Both the position numbers and the translations under genes were made by a program. From JAEUMG01 sp046349315 (GTDB lineage: Bacteria; Pseudomonadota; Alphaproteobacteria; Rhizobiales; Aestuariivirgaceae), in the NCBI GenBank assembly GCA_046349315.1, contig JAXMCQ010000010.1:106100-170099 (forward strand): a DNA stretch of 64,000 nucleotides, written 5' to 3'. Below are positions 1 through 8,093 of the stretch, one piece after another. Position 1 is the stretch's first letter. The number at the start of each line of letters is the position of its first letter. The notes under the pieces are model-generated. The model did not search any database. It was not told the origin of the DNA and saw only the letters and a list, made by a program, of their open reading frames with translations.

Positions 1-22
1 CTGGGGCATCGCCGATGCCACG

Positions 23-1096
23 ATGGACCAGCCGCTCGATCTCTTAGCCTTCGACGCGATACCGGATGGAGTGCGCCGCTGGCGCGTCGCGCATCTCTCT
101 GATGTTCATGTGGTCGGCGAGCGTTACGGATTTCGCATCGAGAGCGGTCGCGTCGGCCCGCGCGGCAATGACCGCTTCGAGCTCGCCATGGAGCGTCTCG
201 CCGAAATCCACGCGCAAGACCCGGTCGATCTCATCCTCATCACCGGTGACATGACCGATGCCGGGCTTTCGATCGAATGGGCGGCCTTCGATGACGTGCT
301 CGCGCGGCATCCCGAGCTGAAGGCGCGGATGTACTTGCTCCCCGGCAATCACGATGTAAACATCGTCGATCGCGCCAATCCGGCCCGTCTCGATCTTCCC
401 TTCAGTCAGACCAAGCGCTTGCGCCAGCTTCGCACGCTGGCGGCTATGGCGAACCTGCAAGGCGAGCGGGTGACTGTCATCGATGGCAATCACGAAACGC
501 ATTCCCTGACTTCGGCCCTCGGCCGCCACCGCCGCGACGTCGCGCGCTTTTCGGACCAAGGCGGATTTCGCCTCTCTTTCGAGATCGGGAAATTGTGGGA
601 CGACCTTCACCCCATGATGCTGCCGCCCGCCACGGAAGATGGGCTCGGCGTCGTCATCCTCAACTCCAATGCCGAGACGCATTTCTCCTTCACCAATGCG
701 CTCGGCTTCATCCCGATGGACCAGGCGCGGCGCCTGCGCGAACTCATCCGGATGCACCCTAAGGCGTCATGGATCGTCGCAATCCATCACCATCTTGTCG
801 AATATCCCACGCGCGTGAAGGCTTTTTCCGAACGCATCGGAACCGCACTGGTGAATGGAAGCTGGTTCGTTCGCAAATTGGCGCCGATCGCGCATCGCGC
901 CCTCGTCATGCATGGCCATCGCCACATCGACTGGATCGGCGCGTGCGGACCTTTGCGAATCGTTTCCGCGCCTTCCCCTGTCATGGGGCACAAGGACGAT
1001 CCCACGCATTTCTATGTCCACACGCTTGCGACATCAGGCGACGGGCGCCTGCTCTTGGGCGAACCGCAACGGGTGGATCTCAGCTCTAAGGGCTAA
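23..1096 (+). CDS. Metallophosphoesterase (calcineurin-like)
   Basis: The 357-residue protein carries the metal-binding blocks of the calcineurin-like phosphoesterase fold in order: SDVH (residues 26-29), GDMTD (about 75-79), PGNHD (about 107-111), a histidine run IHHHL and a C-terminal HGHRH. These residues hold two metal ions in the family and hydrolyse phosphomonoesters or diesters. The substrate cannot be told from sequence; cyclic-nucleotide or lipid A precursor phosphoesterases are alternatives. I see no signal peptide, so it is probably cytoplasmic. The reading frame stays open to the window edge, so the true start could lie upstream of the ATG chosen. It ends overlapping the stop of the convergent AI-2E family gene by 4 nt. 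Confidence 0.8.
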   Translation: MDQPLDLLAFDAIPDGVRRWRVAHLSDVHVVGERYGFRIESGRVGPRGNDRFELAMERLAEIHAQDPVDLILITGDMTDAGLSIEWAAFDDVLARHPELKARMYLLPGNHDVNIVDRANPARLDLPFSQTKRLRQLRTLAAMANLQGERVTVIDGNHETHSLTSALGRHRRDVARFSDQGGFRLSFEIGKLWDDLHPMMLPPATEDGLGVVILNSNAETHFSFTNALGFIPMDQARRLRELIRMHPKASWIVAIHHHLVEYPTRVKAFSERIGTALVNGSWFVRKLAPIAHRALVMHGHRHIDWIGACGPLRIVSAPSPVMGHKDDPTHFYVHTLATSGDGRLLLGEPQRVDLSSKG

Positions 1097-2127
1097 GCCT
1101 CGGGCGGCGCACCAAGCACATCCGCAATCCATCGGGTCGACGGGTGCAGTTCGCAGAAAGCGACGACGGCGATCGCAATCGGCACGCCGATGAAGGCACC
1201 GAACAAGCCCCAGATGAAGGCCCCAAGAAACACCGCGAATAGAACAAGCGTCGGCGACAATGACAATGCAGTGCCGGCAATCCGCGGCTCGAGATAGCTC
1301 CCGACCACGAACTGGATGATGTTGAGGCAGGCGAAGATGCCGACCGCTGCCTGCCAGCTACCGAATTGGAGAATGGCGAGCGCGCTTGGAAAAAACGTCG
1401 CGACGAACGGGCCGATGAAGGGAATGTAGTTGAGGGCAAAGGCAATGACGCCCCATTCGGCGGCGAATTGCAGACCCACTGCCCAAAGGAAGAGCCACGT
1501 CAGGAAGCCGGTCATCAGGCTCATCTGCGTGCGCACCCACATATAGCGCCTGATTTTGCCGGCGACCGAAACACAGCCTTGGGTGATGATGCGCGAGGCC
1601 TCGCGATTCTTGAGCACTTTGACCTTGCGGCTCATGTCGTCGACTTCGAGCAGGCCGAGCATGACATAGACAAAGGCGATGACCCAGAACATCACCGTGG
1701 TGTTGAGGCGTCCCGTCACATGCTGGGCGGTGCGCAGCATCCACGAGACGCTGAAATTCTCCGCCCACACCCCGGCAACCGAAATGCCGTGGCTTTCGAG
1801 CCAGCTGACGAAGTCATCATAGAGCGCCTGGTAACGTGCGGCATCGGCGATGAGCGATCGCCCGACGCGTCCAAAACCCCAGCCGACGAGATAGGCGAAG
1901 AACAGGCACACGGCGATGGTGGCAAGCACGGTGATTGTCAATGCGAGTAGCTTGGGCATCGCCTTTTCAAGCGCGCGCTGCGCCGGCCACACCATGGCGA
2001 TGATGAACAGGGCAAGTGCCAGGGGCGCGATGACGCTGCTCGCAATAAAGGCTGCGGCGGCGATCAGGATCACCGCGATGATAGCGATCCAGACCTCTTG
2101 TGCGCGACCGGCTTCAGCCCGCGCCAT
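1093..2127 (-). CDS. AI-2E family transporter (membrane permease)
   Basis: The 344-residue integral membrane protein has hydrophobic pairs at the N-terminus (IAVILIAAAAFIASS), a long polar stretch in the middle and a C-terminal group of helices with the conserved GPFVATFFP and LEPRIAGTAL type segments of the AI-2E/YdiK/PerM family. Family members are thought to export small signals or ions; the substrate here is unknown. A longer frame exists upstream, but its first 83 residues are arginine-rich and not membrane-like, so I start at the ATG at 2127, where TGATG overlaps the stop of the small membrane protein gene. The overlap suggests translational coupling. Confidence 0.8.
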   Translation of the reverse strand: MARAEAGRAQEVWIAIIAVILIAAAAFIASSVIAPLALALFIIAMVWPAQRALEKAMPKLLALTITVLATIAVCLFFAYLVGWGFGRVGRSLIADAARYQALYDDFVSWLESHGISVAGVWAENFSVSWMLRTAQHVTGRLNTTVMFWVIAFVYVMLGLLEVDDMSRKVKVLKNREASRIITQGCVSVAGKIRRYMWVRTQMSLMTGFLTWLFLWAVGLQFAAEWGVIAFALNYIPFIGPFVATFFPSALAILQFGSWQAAVGIFACLNIIQFVVGSYLEPRIAGTALSLSPTLVLFAVFLGAFIWGLFGAFIGVPIAIAVVAFCELHPSTRWIADVLGAPPEA

Positions 2128-2330
2128 CAACTCATCCCGAGATCGATGACGCCGAATTCGTAGAGCAGGAACAGCACCACCGCGATGATCAGCACGAGCC
2201 CAAAGAGGATATAGAACGGGCGTCGCGTCGGAAGGTCCGACGTCTTCTCGAAGGTCGTGAAATAGACAACGCAACCGACGATCGCCGCAAAGACCAACAG
2301 AACGACCACCAGGCCAACGAGATTGTTCAT
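2127..2330 (-). CDS. Small two-helix membrane protein, unknown function
   Basis: This 67-residue protein consists of two hydrophobic segments (LVGLVVVLLVFAAIVGCVVYF and FYILFGLVLIIAVVLFLLY, each about 20 residues) joined by a short charged link (FEKTSDLPTRRP). The start at 2330 is chosen because the upstream extension is basic and not membrane-like. Its stop overlaps the AI-2E transporter start (TGATG), so the two are probably co-translated and it may be a partner subunit. I do not recognise the family. Confidence 0.65.
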   Translation of the reverse strand: MNNLVGLVVVLLVFAAIVGCVVYFTTFEKTSDLPTRRPFYILFGLVLIIAVVLFLLYEFGVIDLGMS

Positions 2331-2424
2331 TCCGGACCGCTTGCGCCGCAAGCCCTCTCCAAGGCCGGCGGCGCACCCCCTGCTACCGAATCTTTCCAAT
2401 CCTAGGGCAAGGCCGCAATCGGCG

Positions 2425-3615
2425 CTACCGCCCGCAGGTGCTCGGCGCCGGCTTGCCGTTCAAGCGCTCCCCGATCCAGTGCACCGCCTCATGGAAGCTC
2501 TTCTTGGCCGCCATGCCGTGATCGGCATCCTTGATAAGATCGAGAACCACGGGATCGCCTTCCTTGCACAAGGCCGCCGCGAAGCTTTCGGTCACCTGCG
2601 GGATGACGATCTGGTCGTCGAGCCCCTGGGCGATGAAGACCGGCATCCGGATGCTCCGCGGATCGACGGAATTGGCTGCCAGCAAGCCCTTCCAGGGCTC
2701 GCGATCATTGGGATCGAAATTGAGGAATTTTGCACCCATCGGCTCCTCGGCTTCGAGCGCCTTGATAGCGCTGCCGACTTTGTCGACGCAATTATTGTCG
2801 ATAAGTTGCATGATCTTGGCGACATGCGGCGTCACGAGAGGCTCGAGCGGAACGCCATAAAGCCTTGACCAGGAGAGCAGCGCCATGGCTCCCAGGATCC
2901 TTCCATCGGTCGTGGCGACGTCGTCATCGAGAAGCACGCCGAGTTCGGTCGCGGGTGCTGCCACTGCGACGCCGACGAGAGCGTGATCCGGCGCATAGCT
3001 CTTGGCCAGCGCCGCCGCAAAGAGCGCCGCGTGACCGCCTTGCGAATAACCGTAAAGTGCGAAGTGATGGCCCGCCTGAAAGACATCGACATCGGCGATA
3101 GCCTTCACCGAATCGAGTACCGCATGCGCTTCGCCGATACCTGAGAGATAGGGCGTAACACCAGCCGTGCCGAGGCCCGGATAGTCAGTCGCGACAACCG
3201 TCACGCCCTCGACGATCAGATCGGTGATGCCGGCGATGTCATCGATTGGACTTTCGCGCAGGCTCGGCGCGCAATGCCGGGTCACGCCGGTCGTCGGATG
3301 CGCCCAGGCGACGATCGCTTTCTTTGCCGGCCCGTAGTCAGAGACGACGACCACGCCGGAAGAGGCGATAGTGCGGCCATGCATGTCCGAGGTGCGATAG
3401 AGAATGCGGTAGGCCTTGGCGCGATAGACCGAGAAAAGCTGCAAAGGCTCATAGCGAATCAACGTTCCCGGTTTCCCGGCGAGATCGGCCGCGCTCACCT
3501 CATAAAAAGTAAGATCCTTCTTCTCTTCCTGCGCGCGCGCGGCCAATCCCCAGAGCAGCACGGCGAAAGCGAAGCAAACTGCGAATTTTAGATATTTCAC
3601 TGTCTCAATCCCCAT
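2425..3615 (-). CDS. Secreted alpha/beta-hydrolase, secretory lipase family
   Basis: The 396-residue precursor begins with a signal peptide (hydrophobic core about residues 11-25, AARAQ cleavage region). The nucleophile elbow GYSQGG puts the catalytic serine at residue 191; an AQGLDD loop and a DADHG motif near the C-terminus supply the likely Asp and His. The arrangement, with an early AWAHPTTG block, matches the secretory lipase/esterase (LIP) family that hydrolyses acylglycerols or other esters in the periplasm or outside the cell. It is monocistronic, with about 50 nt between its start and the convergent end of the histidine kinase gene. Substrate not predictable. Confidence 0.8.
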   Translation of the reverse strand: MGIETVKYLKFAVCFAFAVLLWGLAARAQEEKKDLTFYEVSAADLAGKPGTLIRYEPLQLFSVYRAKAYRILYRTSDMHGRTIASSGVVVVSDYGPAKKAIVAWAHPTTGVTRHCAPSLRESPIDDIAGITDLIVEGVTVVATDYPGLGTAGVTPYLSGIGEAHAVLDSVKAIADVDVFQAGHHFALYGYSQGGHAALFAAALAKSYAPDHALVGVAVAAPATELGVLLDDDVATTDGRILGAMALLSWSRLYGVPLEPLVTPHVAKIMQLIDNNCVDKVGSAIKALEAEEPMGAKFLNFDPNDREPWKGLLAANSVDPRSIRMPVFIAQGLDDQIVIPQVTESFAAALCKEGDPVVLDLIKDADHGMAAKKSFHEAVHWIGERLNGKPAPSTCGR

Positions 3616-3666
3616 TTAGTGCGCCGGCAATCTGACTTGAAAAACATCACAAGACAACGACCGCGA

Positions 3667-5076
3667 TCACAGGACCGCCGGCAATTTCAAGATCGCCGCG
3701 AGGCCGCCAAGCTTTGCCGCGTCGAGCCGCAAGGTGCCGCCATACATCTGCGCCGTCTCGGTCACGATCGAGAGGCCCAGTCCCGATCCCGGCTTCGTTT
3801 CATCGAGCCTGCGGCCGCGCTTCATCGCTTCGGCGCGTTTGTCTTCCGGCAGTCCCGGTCCGTCATCGCCCACTGTGATCTCGAGCCAATTGCGCCCGTC
3901 GGTGGCATCGGGCTTGAGCAGCGCGGCCTCGACGGCGATATTCTTGCGTGCCCATTTGCAGGCATTGTCGAGAAGATTGCCGGCCATCTCCTCGAGATCC
4001 TGTTTCTCGCCCCGGAATTTGAGGCCGGCGCGGCAATCGATGGCGATCGTTAGTCCGCGATCCTGATGGATGCGCATCAATGTCCGTGCGAGTGCTGCCA
4101 GCACCGGTTCGACTTCTGTGACGGCACCCAGAGTCTGCGCCCGGGCGGCGCGGCGCGCGCGATCGAGATAGAGGCTTACCTGGTCGCGCATGGTGCGCGA
4201 CTGTTCGATCACCTTGTCGGCGAGCGGTCCTGGATTGAGCTGCGCTTCGTTGCCCAGAACCGAAAGCGGTGTTTTCAGCGCATGAGCGAGATTGCCGACT
4301 TGTGTCCTCGCGCGGTCGACGACCTCGCTATTCGACTGGATCAGCAGATTGAGTTCATCGGCAACGGGTTGAATCTCATTCGGAAACAGCCCCTCGAGCC
4401 GCTCTGCCCTACCCTCACGGATTGCGGTCAAACGCTGCCGCAAGGTGCGCAATGGCCGCAAGCCATAGCGAACCTGGACAAGGATCGCGAGGACCAGGCC
4501 GAGTCCGAGCAGCCCTAGGATGATGACCAGCGTTTGGCGAAAGGCATCGGCCTCGGCTTTCAACTCGTCAAAATTGCCGGCTACCAGGAATGAGAATTCG
4601 TCATTGCCGCCGAAGAGCTTGAAGCCCTGCTCGATCGCGCGGAGCCGGGCGCCATTGGTGTCGGTCAGGTAGAAGCGCGCAATGCCGTCTTCGCCGCGTT
4701 CGGCAAGATCTTGTGGTGTCGGCTTCAGGCGCTGCTCAAGAAGCGAGGCAGACGCAAGATCGCTCAGGTTCTTGCCCGGAGGCGGCGTCACCTGCCAATA
4801 CCAGCCCGACAAGGGCAAGGTGAAGCGCGTATCGGCGAGTTCGCTCTGAATGATGGGCGAGCCGTCTTCGGCAACCTCGACGGTGGCCAGCAAGCCGTCG
4901 AGGACCGCGCGCAATCGCGCTTCGAAATTGCGCTCAAGTGCCGCTTGAAACAGTTGATTGAGGAGGACGCCGGCGCTGACCAGCAGGATAATGCAGAGCA
5001 CCGCGGCGGCGCCGACCAGGCGGACCCACAGCGCGTTGAAGCGGCCCTGACCCAGTAGCGCCGTCGTCAGCGACAT
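3667..5076 (-). CDS. feuQ: Sensor histidine kinase, FeuQ/PhoQ-like
   Basis: The 469-residue sensor has a transmembrane helix at about residues 17-42, a periplasmic domain of about 140 residues, a second helix at about 182-201, a HAMP-like linker, the H-box NLAHALKTPL with the phosphorylated histidine at 265, and the ATPase boxes N (NLLDNACKW), G1 (GDDGPGL) and G2 (GSGLGLSIV). It would sense an envelope signal and phosphorylate the response regulator encoded 28 nt upstream. The overall form matches FeuQ of rhizobia, which acts with FeuP in hypo-osmotic adaptation and cyclic glucan export; the symbol is by resemblance only. Confidence 0.85.
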   Translation of the reverse strand: MSLTTALLGQGRFNALWVRLVGAAAVLCIILLVSAGVLLNQLFQAALERNFEARLRAVLDGLLATVEVAEDGSPIIQSELADTRFTLPLSGWYWQVTPPPGKNLSDLASASLLEQRLKPTPQDLAERGEDGIARFYLTDTNGARLRAIEQGFKLFGGNDEFSFLVAGNFDELKAEADAFRQTLVIILGLLGLGLVLAILVQVRYGLRPLRTLRQRLTAIREGRAERLEGLFPNEIQPVADELNLLIQSNSEVVDRARTQVGNLAHALKTPLSVLGNEAQLNPGPLADKVIEQSRTMRDQVSLYLDRARRAARAQTLGAVTEVEPVLAALARTLMRIHQDRGLTIAIDCRAGLKFRGEKQDLEEMAGNLLDNACKWARKNIAVEAALLKPDATDGRNWLEITVGDDGPGLPEDKRAEAMKRGRRLDETKPGSGLGLSIVTETAQMYGGTLRLDAAKLGGLAAILKLPAVL

Positions 5077-5104
5077 GAATTGGCCGCGCGCCGCGTAAAC
5101 AGGT

Positions 5105-5782
5105 TCAGCCCTTTCCAGCCTCTTCCGGCTCGGTCACGCAATAGCCCATGCCGCGTACCGTATGCAGCACGTCGACGCCGAGCTTCTTCCTCAGGCGCCC
5201 GACAAAGACTTCGATCGTATTCGAATCGCGATCGAAATCCTGGTCGTAGAGATGTTCGACCAGCTCGGTGCGCGACACGACCTTGCCCTTGTGATGCATG
5301 AGATAGGAGAGCAGGCGGAATTCGAGCGAGGTGAGCTTGATGGCGCGGCCATCGACGGTTACCCGGGCGCCCGCTGTGTCGAGGAGCAACGGCCCACAGG
5401 AAATCTCGCTCGAAGCATGACCGGCACTGCGGCGTACCAGCGCGCGAATACGGGCGAGCACCTCCTCCATGTGGAAAGGCTTGGCGACATAATCATCGGC
5501 GCCGGCATCGAAACCTGCCACCTTGTCGCTCCAGCGATCGCGCGCGGTCAGGATGAGGACCGGCATTTTGCGCCCCGACCGGCGCCATTTTTCCAGCACG
5601 CTCACGCCGTCGAGCACCGGCAGGCCGAGATCGAGTACCACCGCGTCATAGGGTTCGGTGTCACCGAGGAAATGGCCTTCCTCGCCATCCGAGGCCTTGT
5701 CGACGGCATAGCCCGCGTCGGTCAAGGCCGTGACCAATTGTCGGTTCAGATCGGGATCATCTTCTACGACAAGCAAGCGCAT
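5105..5782 (-). CDS. feuP: OmpR-family response regulator, FeuP-like
   Basis: The 225-residue regulator has a receiver domain starting at MRLLVVEDD with acidic residues D8/D9, phospho-acceptor D51 (VLDLGLP), T-A motif LTAR and lysine in AKPF, then a winged-helix DNA-binding domain ending in the typical VRGMGY hairpin. I use the ATG at 5782 because the upstream extension is not receiver-like. It lies 28 nt upstream of the sensor kinase gene and 52 nt downstream of a PepSY-like gene, so the three probably form one operon. The pair resembles PhoP/PhoQ and especially rhizobial FeuP/FeuQ. Confidence 0.87.
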   Translation of the reverse strand: MRLLVVEDDPDLNRQLVTALTDAGYAVDKASDGEEGHFLGDTEPYDAVVLDLGLPVLDGVSVLEKWRRSGRKMPVLILTARDRWSDKVAGFDAGADDYVAKPFHMEEVLARIRALVRRSAGHASSEISCGPLLLDTAGARVTVDGRAIKLTSLEFRLLSYLMHHKGKVVSRTELVEHLYDQDFDRDSNTIEVFVGRLRKKLGVDVLHTVRGMGYCVTEPEEAGKG

Positions 5783-5834
5783 GGCTTCGTGCTCCTCAAT
5801 CGTGACAGCGGGTAGGATGGAGAGTGGCGTTCCG

Positions 5835-6134
5835 TCAAGGCGAATTCGGAATGGCGACGCGCTTGAGTTCGCCTGGCGTCTTGAGCGTGACGATGTATTT
5901 GTTGCCGGCATCCTTCACTTCGAGCACCGTGCTGCCGGGATTCATCTGTTGAGCGCGGACCGCGGCGGCCGATGGTGTGATCTTCTTCTTCGACGGCTTT
6001 CCCTGCTGGTTGGTGGGCTGGTCGTCAGCCATAGTGGGAGCCGCAGCCGGGATAGCACCCAGCACCATCGCCGCCAAAACGGCTATGTGCACATACCGGC
6101 TTGTCATGGTCACGCCCTTGCTCACCGCCGTCAT
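5835..6134 (-). CDS. Small exported PepSY-like protein
   Basis: This 99-residue protein has a signal peptide (hydrophobic core around residues 16-33, ending AAPTMA), a lysine-rich linker, and a C-terminal half that resembles part of a PepSY fold (AVRAQQMNPGSTVLEV...YIVTLKTPG is the region). PepSY proteins are small periplasmic domains often linked with protease inhibition or envelope sensing. It lies directly upstream of the response regulator and sensor kinase on the same strand, which suggests that it feeds a periplasmic signal to the kinase. The ATG at 6134 follows a purine-rich GGGGGGA; a second ATG at 6107 also has an AAGGG and is possible. Confidence 0.6.
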   Translation of the reverse strand: MTAVSKGVTMTSRYVHIAVLAAMVLGAIPAAAPTMADDQPTNQQGKPSKKKITPSAAAVRAQQMNPGSTVLEVKDAGNKYIVTLKTPGELKRVAIPNSP

Positions 6135-6288
6135 AAATCCCCCCGCCTGAACCGATGATGAATGCTGGGTCCAGCAGGCCCCCGGAGGAGAATATCCTTT
6201 AATTTCAAACGATTGCGCTACCTACTGCAAGTTGTGAGTCCATCAGTCATTGGAGGCGATTGTTCTGGAATCGAAATTCGAGGGAGCC

Positions 6289-6639
6289 CTATCGCCGCTT
6301 GATGCGCCGGGATTTCCCGAGCGCGCGGTGGGTCTTCGTCACATGCTCGACATAGGCGAGCGCCGGTTCGGCGCAATCGATCGCTATTCCGCCGCGCCGC
6401 GCAATGAGAGCCGCCACTTCCTCCCCGGTCAGGTCGCGGCCGAGTTCCGGCAAGCGGCGTTCCTTCAGGACGCGCGCGCAATTCGCCTTCGTCTTGGCCG
6501 CCAGCGCCTTAGCGTTCGGCGTTTCGAGGTCAGCGAGATAGAGCCCGGTTGATGGCGCGCACGACATCAGGGCCAAGGCAGCCGCGCTTGAGGCGAGGCA
6601 TTTTCTCCAGCTTCTCAGCCAGTTCGGCAATGCGGGCAT
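6289..6639 (-). CDS. Rz1-like outer-membrane spanin lipoprotein
   Basis: Starting at the ATG at 6639, the 116-residue product opens with a signal peptide and a lipobox LMSC, giving lipidation at Cys27. It lies out of frame inside the 3' third of the upstream Rz-like gene (110-nt overlap) and runs on past it, which is the classic overlapping layout of phage Rz/Rz1 spanins. The mature part is mostly polar and basic, without the usual proline richness of lambda Rz1, so the call rests on the lipobox, the gene arrangement and the neighbouring endolysin. It would sit in the inner leaflet of the outer membrane and complete lysis with the Rz partner. Last gene of the structural cluster. Confidence 0.55.
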   Translation of the reverse strand: MPALPNWLRSWRKCLASSAAALALMSCAPSTGLYLADLETPNAKALAAKTKANCARVLKERRLPELGRDLTGEEVAALIARRGGIAIDCAEPALAYVEHVTKTHRALGKSRRIKRR

Positions 6640-6889
6640 CGCGGTTCTCCTTGTCGCGGTTGAGGCGTTCGAGGACGGTGAACAGGCGCGCATCGGCTTC
6701 CCGCAGCGTCTGTTCCTGCTTTGCCCGCTCCCTGGCGATCACCGCGCGCCAAGCGCGGTCGCGGTAATCATCCCCCTTGCAGAAGCCGAGGCCGAAGACG
6801 AGCAGCAGGGCCGGCCAGGTGAGCGGATTGGCGAAGGGCTTGATACAGGCCGCGACGCCGGCGCCGATCATGGCGAAGGGGATCGGCAT
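6530..6889 (-). CDS. Rz-like inner-membrane spanin
   Basis: The 119-residue protein has one hydrophobic helix near the N-terminus (about residues 22-38, TWPALLLVFGLGF) followed by a long charged heptad-like segment (about 43-98, rich in R, E, K and L) that should form a periplasmic coiled coil. That is the architecture of inner-membrane spanins. Its start codon overlaps the stop of the endolysin gene (TGATG), and the lipobox gene for its probable partner starts inside it in another frame. A generic phage membrane protein is the alternative. No holin was recognised nearby. Confidence 0.6.
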   Translation of the reverse strand: MPIPFAMIGAGVAACIKPFANPLTWPALLLVFGLGFCKGDDYRDRAWRAVIARERAKQEQTLREADARLFTVLERLNRDKENRDARIAELAEKLEKMPRLKRGCLGPDVVRAINRALSR

Positions 6890-8040
6890 CAGAGCATCCG
6901 CGCCGCTTTATAAGCGGCGAGCCGCTCCTTCTCGCAATGGCGCGACAGAAGCCATGTCGCGATGAGTGCCAGGACCGCCGGCACCCACAGCCAGTGAACG
7001 GCGAAGCGAGCAACATCGGCAAGCGGCGCGATCAGCGTCTGTATTCGCTCCCAGAGAACCAATGCATCTGAAGCACGATCGAGGAAGGACGGCTGATCGC
7101 CTGCACCCTCGATTGCTGTGGCGCCGCCGCCCAGTCCGAACAGACCGAGCAGCCAGGCAACGGCCGCCTTGATGCGCGCCGTAAAGTTCATGCTGGGATC
7201 GCCGGCACGCTTGAGATCTTTCGCGGTTGTCGCCTGGCGATCGGCGATGACCCAGGCTTTCGACGCCACCACGGCACTCAAGCGGATCGCAGGTGTGGAG
7301 GTCTCGAGCCCTTCATTGGCCTTGAGCGCCAGCACTGCGGCGCGGGTCAAAGCTCCGAAGCGGCCGTCCTCGGCGCCGCAATCGTAATTGCGCTCATTCA
7401 ATTCACTCTGCAGAAGCCGCACCAGAGCCGGCGGTGAATCGGGCCCGATAAGGGGATCGGTTCCGGAGGACGCGATCGCAGGCGGCGCGGATGATTGCAC
7501 CGGCGCCGGCATGAGCGCGAGCTTGGCGCGGGTGAGATAGCGCTGGCGGTCGGCGAGGCCGTTGAGCCCACCATTGATGCGCCGTGTTATGACGCGCAGT
7601 TCATCGGCGTCGGCGGCTTCATTGAGCTTGCGGCTCGTCCAGTATTCGGCAGCGATCCGCACCGCGTGGTGCGGCTCGGCAGCGAGCGTCGGTTCGGCTT
7701 CAAGCGGCAGGCCGAGCTTTTCGCCGACGTTGCGATAATTGGCGCGGCCGGTGAGCTGAAAAATGCCGCGGCCGCGATAGAGCCGGCCGTCGCCGCGCCT
7801 CACGTTGCCGAGATCCTTGCGGCCCTCATAGGCTTTCTGCGCCGTGGTCGGTCCCCAATATTCGCAGAGCGTCTTGAAGCCATCGCTTTCATGCGCGGCC
7901 TGCGCCAGGAAATGCGCAAGGCGCAAAGGCGTTGCGATGTCCGCGGCCGGGAGGATCTCCGTCATGGCAGCGGCGAGCTCGCCGGCAAGCTTCGGGTTGG
8001 CCCTGGGCGCGATGGCGCGCAGGAGTGTCGCGGTGATCAT
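6889..8040 (-). CDS. GH19 endolysin with peptidoglycan-binding domain and C-terminal anchor
   Basis: The 383-residue protein has an N-terminal GH19 chitinase/lysozyme domain: AAHESDGF with catalytic Glu51, a second Glu at 60, GRGIFQLTGRANY and a YWTSRKLNEAAD segment. A peptidoglycan-binding repeat follows at about residues 190-250 (LQSELNERNYDCGAEDGRFG region), then a glycine-rich hydrophobic segment and a C-terminal transmembrane helix (WVPAVLALIATWLL). It would cleave peptidoglycan to release particles. The ATG at 8040 is used because the longer frame runs through the antisense of the glycine-rich gene next door. A membrane-anchored GH19 enzyme fits a tightly controlled lysis module with the two spanins downstream. 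Confidence 0.82.
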   Translation of the reverse strand: MITATLLRAIAPRANPKLAGELAAAMTEILPAADIATPLRLAHFLAQAAHESDGFKTLCEYWGPTTAQKAYEGRKDLGNVRRGDGRLYRGRGIFQLTGRANYRNVGEKLGLPLEAEPTLAAEPHHAVRIAAEYWTSRKLNEAADADELRVITRRINGGLNGLADRQRYLTRAKLALMPAPVQSSAPPAIASSGTDPLIGPDSPPALVRLLQSELNERNYDCGAEDGRFGALTRAAVLALKANEGLETSTPAIRLSAVVASKAWVIADRQATTAKDLKRAGDPSMNFTARIKAAVAWLLGLFGLGGGATAIEGAGDQPSFLDRASDALVLWERIQTLIAPLADVARFAVHWLWVPAVLALIATWLLSRHCEKERLAAYKAARML

Positions 8041-8093
8041 GCCGATCTCCTTCGGTTGTTGAATTGTGATGTGAGTTGAAAAACGGGTGGCGC

